A stretch of 64,000 nucleotides of DNA from Nonomuraea turcica (GTDB taxonomy: Bacteria; Actinomycetota; Actinomycetes; Streptosporangiales; Streptosporangiaceae): contig NZ_JAUZQF010000010.1 in assembly GCF_030718205.1 (NCBI RefSeq), positions 1 to 64,000 of the forward strand, read 5' to 3'. Of this stretch, positions 1 through 8,589 are shown in pieces. The notes under the pieces were generated by a model, which was given only the letters and a program-made list of their open reading frames with translations, made no database searches and had not been told where the DNA came from. Position numbers and translations under genes: made by a program. The first letter of the stretch is position 1; each line of letters opens with the position of its first letter.

Positions 1-3
1 CAG

Positions 4-89
4 GCCCCTGGTGGTGATGGTTGATCTTGGTCGACAACCCTTCTACCAGGGGCTATCTGCGTTGCGGATCAAGGATGATGATCTGCAAC
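4..89. repeat. Two consecutive stem-loops
   Basis: Arms GCCCCTGGT (4-12) and ACCAGGGGC (45-53) form a 9-bp inverted repeat. Arms GTTGCGGATCA (61-71) and TGATCTGCAAC (79-89) form a second one with one mismatch. They sit next to the point where the neighbouring membrane-protein gene loses homology to its second copy (about 127), so they may be the end of a mobile element. I cannot name the element. Confidence 0.45.
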
Positions 90-108
90 GGACCCGTGAC
101 CTGCAGCG

Positions 109-401
109 TCACGGTGGAATGGGCTCACTGTTGATGATGAACCGTGGTGAGCCACCGCCCGGCCGCCACACCAGGATCGCGACAAGAAGCTGGATCGCCC
201 CGGTGAATACGACCACCAGGGCCGTGAGGTCGTGCAGCATTCGGCCGCCGGGTGAGGCCAGCAGCAATCCGGCCGCAGTCAACAGGTCAACAGGTCAAGC
301 ACCTGCAGGGTCACCGTAATCCGCATCGTCGGAAAGAACCGCGGCACGGCCTTCCGGGCGGAAGCGGTGTGTCGCGTGTTGAGCGTGGCCTCAGTTGTCA
401 T
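109..401 (-). pseudogene. Small membrane protein, copy 1, frameshifted and truncated
   Basis: Starts at ATG 401 with a GAGGAG ribosome site, 55 nt after the NmrA gene upstream on the same strand. It is nearly identical over about 270 bp to the gene at 33464-33894. An 8-bp tandem duplication (AACAGGTC at 281-288 and again at 289-296) shifts the frame near residue 38. Reading through it, the hydrophobic protein resumes but loses homology after the residues INS at about 127 and ends at a TGA at 109. The intact form would be a protein of about 140 aa with several membrane segments, of unknown function. Confidence 0.75.
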
Positions 402-455
402 GACGAGATCTCCTCAGTCGTTGGATGCGCGACCCTGCGCACCCAGTGGTTTCGG

Positions 456-1310
456 TTAATTCCCGAAGGCGTCGGCGTGCTCGGCCACCCACTCGGCCCA
501 GGAGAGCGCGGGACGGCCGAGGATCTTCTCCACCTCGCCGGTGACGAGTGCCGGTTGCCCGGCGCCTCGTGCATACCTGGCCAGCAGTGCCTCCACGAAC
601 CGTTCGGCCAGGCCCTGCCCGATCATGACCTGCCTGACCACCTCCGGCGGGATCTCCTGGAAGCGCAGCGGCCTGCCGAGCACCTCCCCGACGGTCGCGA
701 TCAGCTCCGTGTGGGTCAGGGACTGAGGGCCGGTCAAATCCAGCTTCCGGCCCAGGAGACTGTCGGAAAGCAGCGCGCGGACGGCGACCGCAGCCAGATC
801 CCGTTCGTGAATCGGCGCCTCGGAGAAGGTCGCGTAGGGCCCGCGGACGACGTCACCTGCGCGGATCTGACCGCCCCATGCCAGGAGGGTGTTGACGGCG
901 AAGGCGCTGGATCGCAGGCTCACCCAGTCCAGGCCGCTCGCCACGGCGGCGGCCTCGACCTCCTTGTTTCTGTCCCCGTTGAACCGGGACGGCTGATTGT
1001 CGAGGTCGTCCTCGACGTTGATCGCGGACAGCACCGCCACCCGCTGCACTCCGCGTTCCTTGGCGAGCGCCAGCAGTTCGGGAGCGGCGAGCCCCACGGC
1101 ACGCGGGTGCAGGAACAGGCCTGCGACGCCTTGCAGGGCAGATGCGAGCGTCTCGGGCCGCGCCGGCTCACCCTCGACGACCTCCACCCCGTCGGGCAGA
1201 CCGGCCGCTTGCGGGTTGCGGGTGATGGCGCGGACCTTGACCCCCTCGCTGACGAGCAGGCTGGTCAAAGGGCGTCCGATGGTGCCGGTCGCTCCGGTCA
1301 TGAGGATCAT
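456..1310 (-). CDS. NmrA-like NAD(P)-binding oxidoreductase/epimerase-like protein (NmrA-1)
   Basis: The 284-aa product begins with a Rossmann dinucleotide motif, TGATGTIG, at residues 5-12. Residues about 25-45 carry the AITRNP type of strand that binds the adenosine phosphate of NADPH in NmrA-like proteins. The C-terminus has the family ending VEKILGRPALSWAEWV. Length is normal for NmrA/YtfG-like atypical short-chain dehydrogenases, which lack the Tyr-x3-Lys pair. ATG 1310 was chosen because GGAAG precedes it; ATG 1301 is also possible. It follows a decayed ECF41 sigma C-terminus on the same strand, and the frameshifted membrane gene copy 1 lies downstream. Genes of this class are typical neighbours and targets of ECF41 sigma factors. 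The substrate cannot be predicted. Confidence 0.88.
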   Translation of the reverse strand: MILMTGATGTIGRPLTSLLVSEGVKVRAITRNPQAAGLPDGVEVVEGEPARPETLASALQGVAGLFLHPRAVGLAAPELLALAKERGVQRVAVLSAINVEDDLDNQPSRFNGDRNKEVEAAAVASGLDWVSLRSSAFAVNTLLAWGGQIRAGDVVRGPYATFSEAPIHERDLAAVAVRALLSDSLLGRKLDLTGPQSLTHTELIATVGEVLGRPLRFQEIPPEVVRQVMIGQGLAERFVEALLARYARGAGQPALVTGEVEKILGRPALSWAEWVAEHADAFGN

Positions 1311-1344
1311 TTGATCTTCCTTTCCATGGATTCGGTAGAGTTTG

Positions 1345-1612
1345 TCGGATTTGGGGACGGCGTAGCCGACTGTCCCTGGTCACCGTCCGGGGTCAGGGCG
1401 AGGACCAAGACGGCGAAGAGCGTGTGCGCCGCGAGCAGGACCACTGACGTTCGCCTTTGACCTGCTGGTATTGGATGTCCAGGGCCTCGAACGGGCCAGT
1501 GGCGCGGACCACGAGCAGCCTCGCGACGTTATCCCGGCCGTGAATGGGCTTCGGGCCCAGTGCCAGCGCTTGCCACTTCCATCGGTCCACAGGGTGACCT
1601 CAGGCGCCAGGA
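1345..1612 (-). pseudogene. ECF41 (SigJ-type) sigma factor, C-terminal remnant
   Basis: Across two frames the minus strand reads LAPEVTLW, then DGSGK (compare DGGGK), PIHGRDNVARLL, LDIQYQQVKGE and LALTPDG. These match the SnoaL-like C-terminal extension of the intact sigma factor at 45249-46130 segment by segment. No sigma-2 or sigma-4 region is present and there are at least two frameshifts. It is a dead fragment placed directly before NmrA-1. Confidence 0.8.
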
Positions 1613-1694
1613 CTCGCCAGTGGGGTGTCGGGGTTGCCGTTAACGTGGCGGCGATGCTGCGGAGTCAGCATCCAGATTCTGCGGCCGGAGGTCG

Positions 1695-2081
1695 TCAACT
1701 TCTGACGTCCAGTACAAGCGTGGGGTCCAAGGTCAGAGTGGCCACTGCCAGTCCGAGGAACACGATCGCCAGGAAGAACTGGGGTGCGAAGTCGTAGACG
1801 CGCAGGTGGGTGTAGAGGGCGCAGACGAAATAGAGGACGAGGCCGGCCGCGGCAGCCGTACCGATCAAGGGTACGCCGAGGAGGCCGAGCGCCAGCCCGA
1901 GCGCGCCTGCGGCCTTGAGCGCCCCAATCGGAAAGACCAGCCAGTTTTCCGGCACTCCGGCCCTTTCAAGCGCGGGACCGAGTGTCCGCATGATCGGCTT
2001 GAGACGGGTCATGGCGGCGAAGCCAGAGAAGGTGTTGAAGGCGATCGTCACCAGAGCGGTCACGACATAGGCGGTAGACAC
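1695..2081 (-). CDS. DoxX-family membrane protein (copy 1)
   Basis: A 128-aa hydrophobic protein with four predicted membrane helices: the N-terminal helix STAYVVTALVTIAF, then around residues 45-65, 70-90 and 100-120. It keeps the DoxX-like core with the GALKAAGALGLALGLLG segment. GTG 2081 is preferred to the upstream ATG because the paralogue at 55344-55730 starts at the equivalent codon and has exactly the same length; the two proteins are about 90% identical. A leader of about 60 nt separates the start from a TGTCACA-N16-CCTCTC box. DoxX proteins are small integral membrane proteins sometimes linked to redox enzymes. The role here is unknown. Confidence 0.85.
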   Translation of the reverse strand: MSTAYVVTALVTIAFNTFSGFAAMTRLKPIMRTLGPALERAGVPENWLVFPIGALKAAGALGLALGLLGVPLIGTAAAAGLVLYFVCALYTHLRVYDFAPQFFLAIVFLGLAVATLTLDPTLVLDVRS

Positions 2082-2140
2082 GAGAACTCCAAGGAATCGT
2101 CTGGTTACGGCGTGACTCGCCGGCACCTGGTCAGCCTCCT

Positions 2141-2233
2141 GAGAGGACCTTCGCGTCGGGAGTGTGACATCACCGCAAGCCACGTGTGATGTACGTCATT
2201 CCGATGTCACACTCCGAGCCTGTGAACACTCCC
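2141..2233. promoter_or_regulatory. Divergent ECF41-type promoter pair
   Basis: On the minus strand TGTCACA (2169-2163), 16 nt and CCTCTC (2146-2141) face the DoxX gene. On the plus strand TGTCACA (2205-2211), 16 nt and ACTCCC (2228-2233) face the cupin operon. The boxes form the arms of a dyad, GGAGTGTGACA against TGTCACACTCC. The same dyad, with a shared GACGTACATCACA segment in the centre, precedes the second DoxX gene at 55.2 kb. Confidence 0.65.
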
Positions 2234-2294
2234 AGATCCCGAATCCGTGCTCGACGGATTCAGTACGTCAGATGGATATTGGGAGGCATCGTCG

Positions 2295-3041
2295 ATGACC
2301 GTCGTTGAGCACACCGCGCCCGACAGCGCAGGTGTCATTCCACTTCCGGCCAGAGGCAAAGAGGTTCTCAAGGTCAATGTGTTCGAGCGGGGAATGTCGC
2401 TGAACACCCAGCTCGCGCCGATGTTCCCTTACACCGGACCGGGTGACCTCGTTCCGTGCGGGTGCCTGCTGCGCGGCCGTCCCGGGGAGGAATACGGGCA
2501 GTTCTGGCACGAGAACTCCCAGGAAGAGGTTGCCTATGCATTCGGATCGAACCTGGCCATGCTGCCCACAGGGTCCTTGGTGGTCACCCCCAAGATCCAT
2601 GGGGTCAACTCCTTTCTCGAGGAGCGGCACAACCCCGACGCGTTCCTGTTCCTGGTCATCGTCCAGCGGCAGAGCGACGCCGACGCCAACCCTGAAGATC
2701 AGTACGAGGCGATCCATCTGCGCTGCGAGGAGTGCCACGAACTGCTGCTCAGGCACGTCTTCAGCGCCGACCCCACCAGGCCACAGGATGACGGCAGTGA
2801 CAAGGACGATCGGTACCCCTCCTTCGCCACGGTTCACGGCGCCGTAGCGGCCACTGAGAAGTTCAACAACGACGAGGAGCTCCGCACCTGCGGCACGTGC
2901 GGTCACCTCAATGCCCCATTCCCGGCCGCGACCTGGGGTTGGCAGCACTACCTCACCCAGAGCCGGCTGGTCAACGTCGCCCGCTCGACGGCGCTCGCGA
3001 CGGCCGGGGACAAGCTCTCACCTGAGGGGATCACCGAATGA
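2295..3041 (+). CDS. Cupin protein with rubredoxin-like zinc site, 3-hydroxyanthranilate dioxygenase-like
   Basis: 248 aa from ATG 2295, chosen for the GGGAGG ribosome site 8 nt upstream; an in-frame start at 2247 lacks one. His72, Glu78 (H-x5-E) and His102 match the spacing of the iron ligands of 3-hydroxyanthranilate 3,4-dioxygenase. Two Cys-x2-Cys pairs (residues 144/147 and 199/202) resemble the C-terminal rubredoxin-like metal site of bacterial members of that family. It is the first gene of an operon with a second cupin (ATGA overlap), a ferredoxin and a ferredoxin reductase. That arrangement is unusual because classical extradiol cupin dioxygenases need no reductase. Plausibly a non-haem iron oxygenase, but substrate and reaction are unknown. 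Confidence 0.75.
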   Translation: MTVVEHTAPDSAGVIPLPARGKEVLKVNVFERGMSLNTQLAPMFPYTGPGDLVPCGCLLRGRPGEEYGQFWHENSQEEVAYAFGSNLAMLPTGSLVVTPKIHGVNSFLEERHNPDAFLFLVIVQRQSDADANPEDQYEAIHLRCEECHELLLRHVFSADPTRPQDDGSDKDDRYPSFATVHGAVAATEKFNNDEELRTCGTCGHLNAPFPAATWGWQHYLTQSRLVNVARSTALATAGDKLSPEGITE

Positions 3042-3580
3042 TCAAGCGGGCCAGGTTCCAAAATGTGTTCGACCTCGCAGGCGAGATCGGCCCGTGGGAC
3101 GAAACCCTCGTCGCACCACCTTTCGCCGATCCGCAGGTGTACATGTCACGGGGTTCGAGCCCGCAGCCTTTCTTCCTCATCTGTGAGAAGGACACGCTCC
3201 TGATGCAGTGCACCGGCATCGCCGACGTGGAGCTGCGGTATACGAACATGCGTCACACCAGGCTGGAGGTGGGTGACATCCTCTACATCCCGGCTGGGAC
3301 GCCCTGCCGGATCGAGCCGCAGGAGGAGGCCATCCACCTCCGCTTCAAGGCGATCACCCCGGGGCTCGAGGGCGTGGCCTGGTTCTGCCCATCCTGCGAC
3401 GCCGAGGTCTGGCGGCATGAGTTCCACGCCGGGGCGTTGCCCGTACAGCAGGGTTACCTCGACGGCTGCCGTGCGTTCAACGCCGAGGTGGGGCGCCGTA
3501 TCTGCGACTCGTGTCGCACAGTCCACCCGCAGGTGGACATCACTGGATACTCCTGGGCCCGTACGGAACAGCCCGGATGA
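3038..3580 (+). CDS. Second cupin/zinc-ribbon protein, 3-hydroxyanthranilate dioxygenase-like
   Basis: The 180-aa product overlaps the previous stop by ATGA, so translation is probably coupled. It has a cupin core (DILYIPAGTPCRIEP, residues about 82-96) and two Cys-x2-Cys pairs near residues 117/120 and 156/159, like its neighbour. The H-x5-E ligand motif is missing; the equivalent region reads LICEKDTLL. It may therefore be a non-catalytic partner that forms a heterodimer with the first cupin (inference). No known system with this exact pair comes to mind. Confidence 0.72.
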   Translation: MIKRARFQNVFDLAGEIGPWDETLVAPPFADPQVYMSRGSSPQPFFLICEKDTLLMQCTGIADVELRYTNMRHTRLEVGDILYIPAGTPCRIEPQEEAIHLRFKAITPGLEGVAWFCPSCDAEVWRHEFHAGALPVQQGYLDGCRAFNAEVGRRICDSCRTVHPQVDITGYSWARTEQPG

Positions 3581-3597
3581 GATTAATGAGGAACGAG

Positions 3598-3795
3598 ATG
3601 AGAATCGAACTCAACCGTGAGCTCTGCGCGGGCTCCGCCACCTGTATCGGGTTCGTGCCCGCCGCATTCAAGATCGGCCAAGACGGCAGAGCCGTACTGC
3701 TGATCGAGGACGTTGACGGGATCGATGCCGCGCACGTGGCAGATGCCGTCGCGAACTGCCCGGTCGAGGCCATCAGCCTGATCGACGGCAAATGA
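3598..3795 (+). CDS. Small ferredoxin ([3Fe-4S]/[4Fe-4S] single-cluster type)
   Basis: 65 aa. Three cluster cysteines are visible: C-x5-C near the N-terminus (CAGSATC) and a later C-P (NCPVEAI). This is the pattern of small actinobacterial ferredoxins that serve cytochromes P450 and other oxygenases. ATG 3598 has GAGGAACG just before it; the ORF is open further upstream. It lies between the cupin genes and the ferredoxin reductase, so it most likely carries electrons from the reductase to one of the cupin proteins or to an enzyme elsewhere. Confidence 0.88.
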   Translation: MRIELNRELCAGSATCIGFVPAAFKIGQDGRAVLLIEDVDGIDAAHVADAVANCPVEAISLIDGK

Positions 3796-3805
3796 TACGC
3801 ACACG

Positions 3806-5005
3806 GTGAAGCGGATCGTCGTCGTCGGCGCCGGCCTGGCCGGGCTGCGCACCGTCGAGGCCCTGCGCAAGCTGGGCTTCGACGGTGCGGTCACGCTCCT
3901 GGGCGCCGAGGAGATAGGCCCCTACGACCGGCCGCCCCTGTCGAAGCAGGTGCTGACCGGGAAGGGGGATCCGGCTGAGACCGCCTACCGGAGCGCCGCC
4001 CACTATGCCGACCTGCGGGTGGAGTTGCGGCTCGGCCAACCAGCGACGGCACTGGACCTGACCTCGCGTACGGTCAAGACCGATGGCGGCGAGCTGTCGT
4101 TCGACGGGCTGATCGTGGCGACCGGAGCGGCTGCCCGCCTGCTTGCGGTCGAGAGCGGACCGTCACGTATCCACCGGCTGCGGACGCTCGACGACGCGCG
4201 AGAGTTGCGAGATGCCCTGCAGGTGAGCCGGCACGTGGTGGTCATCGGGGCCGGGTTCATCGGATCGGAGATCGCCTCCAGCGCCCGCATGCTGGGGCTG
4301 GAGGTCACTCTCCTGGAAGCCGCTCCGGTGCCCCTCGCGCGGGTGGTCGGCCCGCAGATCGGTCAGATCTGCGCGGCACTCCATCGGGAGAACGGAACCC
4401 GGTTGATCTGCGGTGCCCAGGTCGGCTCCGTGGAGGGCTCCGGCAGGGTCAGGCTCACCGATGGGCGGATCATCGAAGGCGACCTCGTGGTCGCGGGCAT
4501 CGGGGCGGCGCCGGAGACCGGCTGGCTGGCCAGCAGCGGGCTGACCGTGGCTGACGGGCTCGTCTGCGACCCCTTCCTGAGCGCCGGCCATCCCGCCGTG
4601 TACGCCGCCGGCGATGTCGTACGGTGGCGAAATCCGTTGTTCGGCACCAGTATGCGGACGGAACAGTGGACCAACGCGGTGGAGCAGGCCCGTCGCGCCG
4701 CCGCGAACCTGCTGGCCGACCCGGGCAAAGGGCAGCCATACGCGGGCGTCAACTATTTCTGGTCCGACCAGTACGGCGTGCGCATCCAAAGCGCCGGCAT
4801 CGCCGAGGCCGACGAGGTCCGCGTCGTCCACGGGTCACCGGCGGAATTCCGCTTCCTGGCCTACTACCGCAAAGGCGACCGGCTCGTCGGCGCCTTCGCC
4901 ATGGACCAGCCCGTGCCGCTGGTCCGCAGCAAGTTGCTGATCGAGGCGCGCACGAGCTGGGAGGAGGCGCTTTCACTCGTAAGGGCAGGGGAGATCCTGA
5001 CCTGA
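3806..5005 (+). CDS. FAD-dependent ferredoxin reductase
   Basis: 399 aa from GTG. The N-terminal FAD-binding motif GAGLAG is at residues 8-13. The second Rossmann motif GAGFIGSE, for NAD(P)H, is near 148-155. The second FAD motif VYAAGDVVRW is near 265-274. The PYDRPPLSK segment is typical of putidaredoxin/rhodocoxin reductase-like oxygenase-coupled reductases, and length is normal for them. Eleven nucleotides separate it from the ferredoxin gene, so it belongs to the same operon. Expected reaction: transfer of electrons from NAD(P)H to the adjacent ferredoxin. Confidence 0.93.
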   Translation: MKRIVVVGAGLAGLRTVEALRKLGFDGAVTLLGAEEIGPYDRPPLSKQVLTGKGDPAETAYRSAAHYADLRVELRLGQPATALDLTSRTVKTDGGELSFDGLIVATGAAARLLAVESGPSRIHRLRTLDDARELRDALQVSRHVVVIGAGFIGSEIASSARMLGLEVTLLEAAPVPLARVVGPQIGQICAALHRENGTRLICGAQVGSVEGSGRVRLTDGRIIEGDLVVAGIGAAPETGWLASSGLTVADGLVCDPFLSAGHPAVYAAGDVVRWRNPLFGTSMRTEQWTNAVEQARRAAANLLADPGKGQPYAGVNYFWSDQYGVRIQSAGIAEADEVRVVHGSPAEFRFLAYYRKGDRLVGAFAMDQPVPLVRSKLLIEARTSWEEALSLVRAGEILT

Positions 5006-5147
5006 TCCACGTCGATTGGATGGGGGAGCACGGTGGCCCTCCTCGCGGTCGCGATCAGCCGGTGGTATGGCGCAGTCGGCCAATGTGGACGGCCTCTCCG
5101 AGGGCTGGATCAGCGGCGCGTGCGGGCGGTGCGGCCGAGAACTTCTT

Positions 5148-5333
5148 TCACATCACCGGCGGCGCCGACTGCATCAGTATCCCCGGCATGCTGGTGTGGT
5201 AACGCACCAGCGCCGCCCACCCCTGCTCACTGGTCACGATGTCACCCAACGTGCCTCCGATGAACACGTTCGCCATGTTGTCGAGCGGCGCTGCCGTGCT
5301 CGGTACACCCCCGATGGGCTCGTCGTCGAGCAC
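5148..5333 (-). other. Possible decayed coding remnant
   Basis: A 61-codon minus-strand frame reads as plausible protein (for example NMANVFIGGTLGDIV) but lacks a ribosome site and any family I recognise. The stretch 5005-5397 otherwise holds no supported gene. Confidence 0.2.
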
Positions 5334-5396
5334 TCTCAGGTGCCTCGACGAGGGGACCGCCTACCGCGCGGTGAAGGTGCCTCCGCCGGGCCGGGT

Positions 5397-5740
5397 TCAG
5401 GCGCCGACCGGGCGCCAGGCCGGTCGGCCGCCGTTGATGTGGACGCGGCCGAAGACTACGTCGGCGAAGTGGACGCCGAATCCGATCGTGTCGGGCTGGG
5501 CCAGCTCGGTGACGAGGCTGCGGCGGAGGCTGGTGGACTGTGCGCGGTCGTGGTCGGCGGTGGCCTCCCATAGCGGGTGGGTGATCTGGACTGGAGTGGA
5601 AGGCGTCGCCGTAGGCGATCACCCGCTGCCCGCCGGCGCTGATCACGTAGGCGGTGTGTCCTGCGCTGTGGCATGGGGTGAGCATGACGCGGACGCCGGG
5701 GAAGATCTCCTCGCCCTCGCGCACGGTGCGCACCTGCGGC
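5397..5740 (-). pseudogene. Metallo-beta-lactamase-fold hydrolase, C-terminal remnant
   Basis: The frame ending at 5397 and the upstream frame together give GEEIFPGVRVMLTPCHSAGHTAY, interrupted here after AYGDAFHSS by a frameshift, then DTIGFGVHFADVVFGRV. These are the C-terminal metal-site and strand segments of MBL-fold proteins. The N-terminus with the HxHxDH motif is gone, replaced by recombinase sequence. Confidence 0.7.
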
Positions 5741-6290
5741 TGCATGGCCTGCTCCGGGCGGATCTGGACGTGGGGCGGGCGGATGGCGGGCATGCCGAGC
5801 ATGGTGGTGCGATGGCGGCGGACGGCGGAGACGGCTCGGTCGATCTCGGCGCGGTCGGCCTGCGACAGCTGCGAGAGATCGCCGGTGATCTTCGCGATCA
5901 GTCGCCGGATCCTGGAGATTTCCTCGGCTGAGGGGGTCGCCTCGGTGCGGGCCCAGTCCTCGATGTCGGTGGCGGCTAGGACGCGTTCCCGGTTGCGGAG
6001 CAGGCCATCGAGATAGGCCTGCAGATCGGGCAGGTAGGACACATCGGTGCGGAAATGGTCGCAACAGCCGGCGCAGCGGAACCGGTAGGGGCAGGCGTTG
6101 CCGCCGCCTTGACGTTGGAGGGTTCGGCGCAGATCCCGAAGGGGACGGCGACTTGCCCGATGGAGCGGCGGACGTGCTCGGAGTCCAGCAGCGCCTGGGC
6201 GTCGCGCCAGACGCGGTTGCCGTTCCGGTCGAACTGCATCGCGGTCACGCGGTCCACGGCCTGGCGGCGACGTTTCTCACCGACTATTGG
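5741..6290 (-). pseudogene. Tn554-like recombinase TnpB, C-terminal remnant
   Basis: Matches the C-terminus of the large recombinase at 10534-13095: VAVPFGICAEPSNVKA, then after a 1-nt deletion near 6100 the CAGCDHF and SYLPDLQAYL segments. The C-terminal helical region runs into the MBL fragment without a stop. Only this end of a second, diverged element copy remains. Confidence 0.75.
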
Positions 6291-6385
6291 TAACCCCGGC
6301 TAACAGAACCTGCGGAATGAGATCGTCGGCTGACATGGTCGCGTTTCCGTCAGGATCATGGCCCTAAGGTCGGGTCGCCCCGCGC

Positions 6386-7492
6386 TTATTGGCTCGCGAG
6401 CCCGGGCAGAACCAGCCGCTGCGCGTTCCCGCCTACCGGGTAGCGGGCCACCTGGTGGGCCTGGCCGGTGTTGACGTTGACTGCGTACGTGCGGACGTCG
6501 TCCCGGTTATGGTAGACGATCGCGACCTCGGATCCGCTGGTCCATAGTGCGGTGCCCCTTACAGCGCTGCCACGGCCTGCGGGCAGCCCGCGTATGGACA
6601 CCTTCCGCAGGGTCCGTCCGGTCTTGGCGTCCAGCACGGTGAGCCTGCGCTTGGTGTGGTCCGGGAACTCGAAGGCGGCCACCGTGTGGCCGTCCGGGGC
6701 GATCTCGCTGAACATGATGAACTTCCCGTTGAAGCGCACCGGCCGGCCGCCGCCGGTGACCGGCATCTGCCACAGGTCGGTCTTGACGTAACGGACCAGT
6801 TCGGCGACGCCGCCCTTGATGCTGACCACCTCGTACTTGCCGTCCACCGGCCGGCTCTTGCCGGTACGCACGTCGATCAGCAACCCGGGATCCTTGGTCC
6901 CCTCGCGCGGATCGAAGATCACGTAGCGGCCGTCGTCGGAGAGCGCCAGCATGGAGGCCAGGCCGAACCGCTCCTCCTTCACGGTGACAGGTGAGGTCAC
7001 CTGCGTGCCGCCCACCAGATCACGGACCACGTGTGCTTGGGCCTGGCGACTGTAGTAGACGAGCATGCGCCCGTCCCGGCTGATCGCGACGGGCACGTTG
7101 TTGTGCTTGGCGGTCGCGACCAGCGCCTGCGGCACCCGGTAAGTCGTGCCGCTCCGGGTGACCACCCGCCACTCGACCGTGCCGCAGTCGATGCGGACTG
7201 GGTTGCTCTGGTGCTTGCAGCGCGTCTGGAATGCGTACGCGATTGGCCCCACCGCCCCGTCCGGCAGGTCGGGAACGGTGTCCACCCGCTGCGGCGTGGC
7301 CGTGCGGTCGGCTCGCTGCCACGGCAGCGCCACGGCAGTGCTCGCCGCGCCTACCACCGCGACCGTCGCGACGGCGGCCAGCACGGCGGTGGCCCGCCGC
7401 CGGCGCCGGTGGCCCGCCATGGCCACGTCGGCCAGGTCAACCAAAGGCGCCTCTGCGGCGATGCCGTCCAGCGCCTCACGCAGCCTCGTCAT
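6386..7492 (-). CDS. Membrane-anchored beta-propeller-like protein, ECF partner
   Basis: 368 aa. Residues 1-30 are cytoplasmic with the basic run RRRRR. A single membrane segment follows at about 34-56, and then a long exported part with repeated WD40/TolB-like strands (AISRDGRMLVYYS, ALSDDGRYVIFD, EIAPDGHTVAAFE). Its start overlaps the stop of the upstream sigma gene by ATGA. In actinobacteria, SigE-family ECF genes are often followed by such single-pass proteins, which may act as sensor or anti-sigma factor. No ZAS zinc motif is seen, so anti-sigma activity is only an inference. Confidence 0.85.
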   Translation of the reverse strand: MTRLREALDGIAAEAPLVDLADVAMAGHRRRRRATAVLAAVATVAVVGAASTAVALPWQRADRTATPQRVDTVPDLPDGAVGPIAYAFQTRCKHQSNPVRIDCGTVEWRVVTRSGTTYRVPQALVATAKHNNVPVAISRDGRMLVYYSRQAQAHVVRDLVGGTQVTSPVTVKEERFGLASMLALSDDGRYVIFDPREGTKDPGLLIDVRTGKSRPVDGKYEVVSIKGGVAELVRYVKTDLWQMPVTGGGRPVRFNGKFIMFSEIAPDGHTVAAFEFPDHTKRRLTVLDAKTGRTLRKVSIRGLPAGRGSAVRGTALWTSGSEVAIVYHNRDDVRTYAVNVNTGQAHQVARYPVGGNAQRLVLPGLASQ

Positions 7493-8007
7493 CGGGCCAC
7501 CTCCTCGATCTCCGGGTCGTTCAGCAGGTACGCCAGTTCGGGCGCGAGCGCCCGCAGGCGGCTCAGCGCGTGATGGGCCTGGCTCTTGACGGTGCCGAGC
7601 GCGCAGCCGAGCGCCTCGGCGGTCTGCGCTTCGGTCAGGTCCTCCCAGAACCGCAGCACGATCACGGCCCGCTGCTTGGGCGTCAGCTTGGCCAGCGCCT
7701 TGCGTAACATGATCCGCTGGAGCGCGGCGTCGTCATAGGAGGCGCCACGCTCCGGCAGATCGGCACTCGGCGCCTCCGGCCGCGGCCGACGCTTCCACGA
7801 GATGTACTGGTTGACGAGCGCCTTGCGGGTGTACGCCTCGGGATTGCCGCCGCCGGACAGCTTGGACCACTGGCCCGCGACCTTGATCAGGACGCTCTGC
7901 AGCAGGTCCTCGGCGAGGTGCGCGTCTCCCGTGAGCAAGTACGCCGTCCGCATCAGCGCCTGTTGGCGGGCGAGCACGAACTCGCGGAAGTCGTCGTGAC
8001 GATCCAA
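7489..8007 (-). CDS. SigE-family ECF RNA polymerase sigma factor
   Basis: 172 aa. The sigma-2 region (residues about 12-78) contains YLLTGDAHLAEDLLQSVL. The sigma-4 region (about 105-160) contains LTPKQRAVIVLRFWEDLT followed by the helix-turn-helix EALGCALGTVKSQ. This short form, without the SnoaL extension of ECF41, is the common actinobacterial SigE family. It is translationally coupled to the membrane protein downstream. No TGTCACA box is seen upstream, so it is probably a separate circuit from the ECF41 theme. Confidence 0.93.
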   Translation of the reverse strand: MDRHDDFREFVLARQQALMRTAYLLTGDAHLAEDLLQSVLIKVAGQWSKLSGGGNPEAYTRKALVNQYISWKRRPRPEAPSADLPERGASYDDAALQRIMLRKALAKLTPKQRAVIVLRFWEDLTEAQTAEALGCALGTVKSQAHHALSRLRALAPELAYLLNDPEIEEVAR

Positions 8008-8264
8008 TGTGATCTCCTCTCACCCGTTCCAACGCGACCCACCGGACGAAAGGTTGCACCCTTTTCTCAGGCGTCGCGATACGGGTTTCCCGGCGTCCCA
8101 AGACGGGAGTGGCGGCGGGAGTGACAGTCGGCGTGGCGGGTGGAGGAGATCGCGGACGGATGGCAGCGCCTGCGCCTGGCGGCGGAGGGCGGCCCGAGCG
8201 CAGGGGCGGGAGGTGACATAAGGGGCCTGCGAATCCTAGAACGGTGGGGTCCGATAGGGTTTGA

Positions 8265-8459
8265 TCATCTCTCGTCGGCATAGATGCCGACGTGGCCGCC
8301 TCCGTTGGGACTATCCGCGCCGGTTCCTGCAACGTCTGTTGTGGCGGCGGAAACTCCGGGATACCAGCCCATCTCGGCTGAGGCCGTGCCGGCGAGGAGT
8401 CCGATGCCAAGGGCACCCGCAGTGAGGCTTATAGCGGTGATGCGCTTGATCGTGTTCAT
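8265..8459 (-). CDS. Small secreted peptide
   Basis: 64 aa. A signal peptide of about 28 residues has a basic start (MNTIKR), a hydrophobic core and an ASA cleavage motif. The predicted mature peptide of about 36 residues is Gly-rich, has no cysteine and has no recognised family. ATG 8459 follows AGAAGGG by 8 nt. A weak ECF41-like box lies about 100 nt upstream. Its short length keeps confidence moderate. Confidence 0.65.
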   Translation of the reverse strand: MNTIKRITAISLTAGALGIGLLAGTASAEMGWYPGVSAATTDVAGTGADSPNGGGHVGIYADER

Positions 8460-8559
8460 TAGTGTTGCCCTTCTAGTGCTTTCCCAGATGGCCGTAGACG
8501 GCCCGCAGGCCGTGATGACAGACCGCGAGCGAGGCGTCGCCTCGGGCGGTCCTGTCCTA

Positions 8560-8588
8560 AGATGACCGTGACGGGTCGGAGTGTGACA
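8560..8588 (-). promoter_or_regulatory. Weak ECF41-type promoter candidate
   Basis: Minus strand TGTCACA (8588-8582), 16 nt and TCATCT (8565-8560), directed at the small secreted peptide. The -35 box is perfect; the -10 hexamer is the poorest match of the set. Confidence 0.4.
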
Positions 8589-8589
8589 T

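Noticed and set aside
252..1460. 402-codon plus-strand ORF
   Set aside because: It lies opposite NmrA-1 and the sigJ remnant, both of which have clear family motifs. The translation is low-complexity and Arg/Gly/Asp-rich, as expected for the antisense of GC-rich codons.
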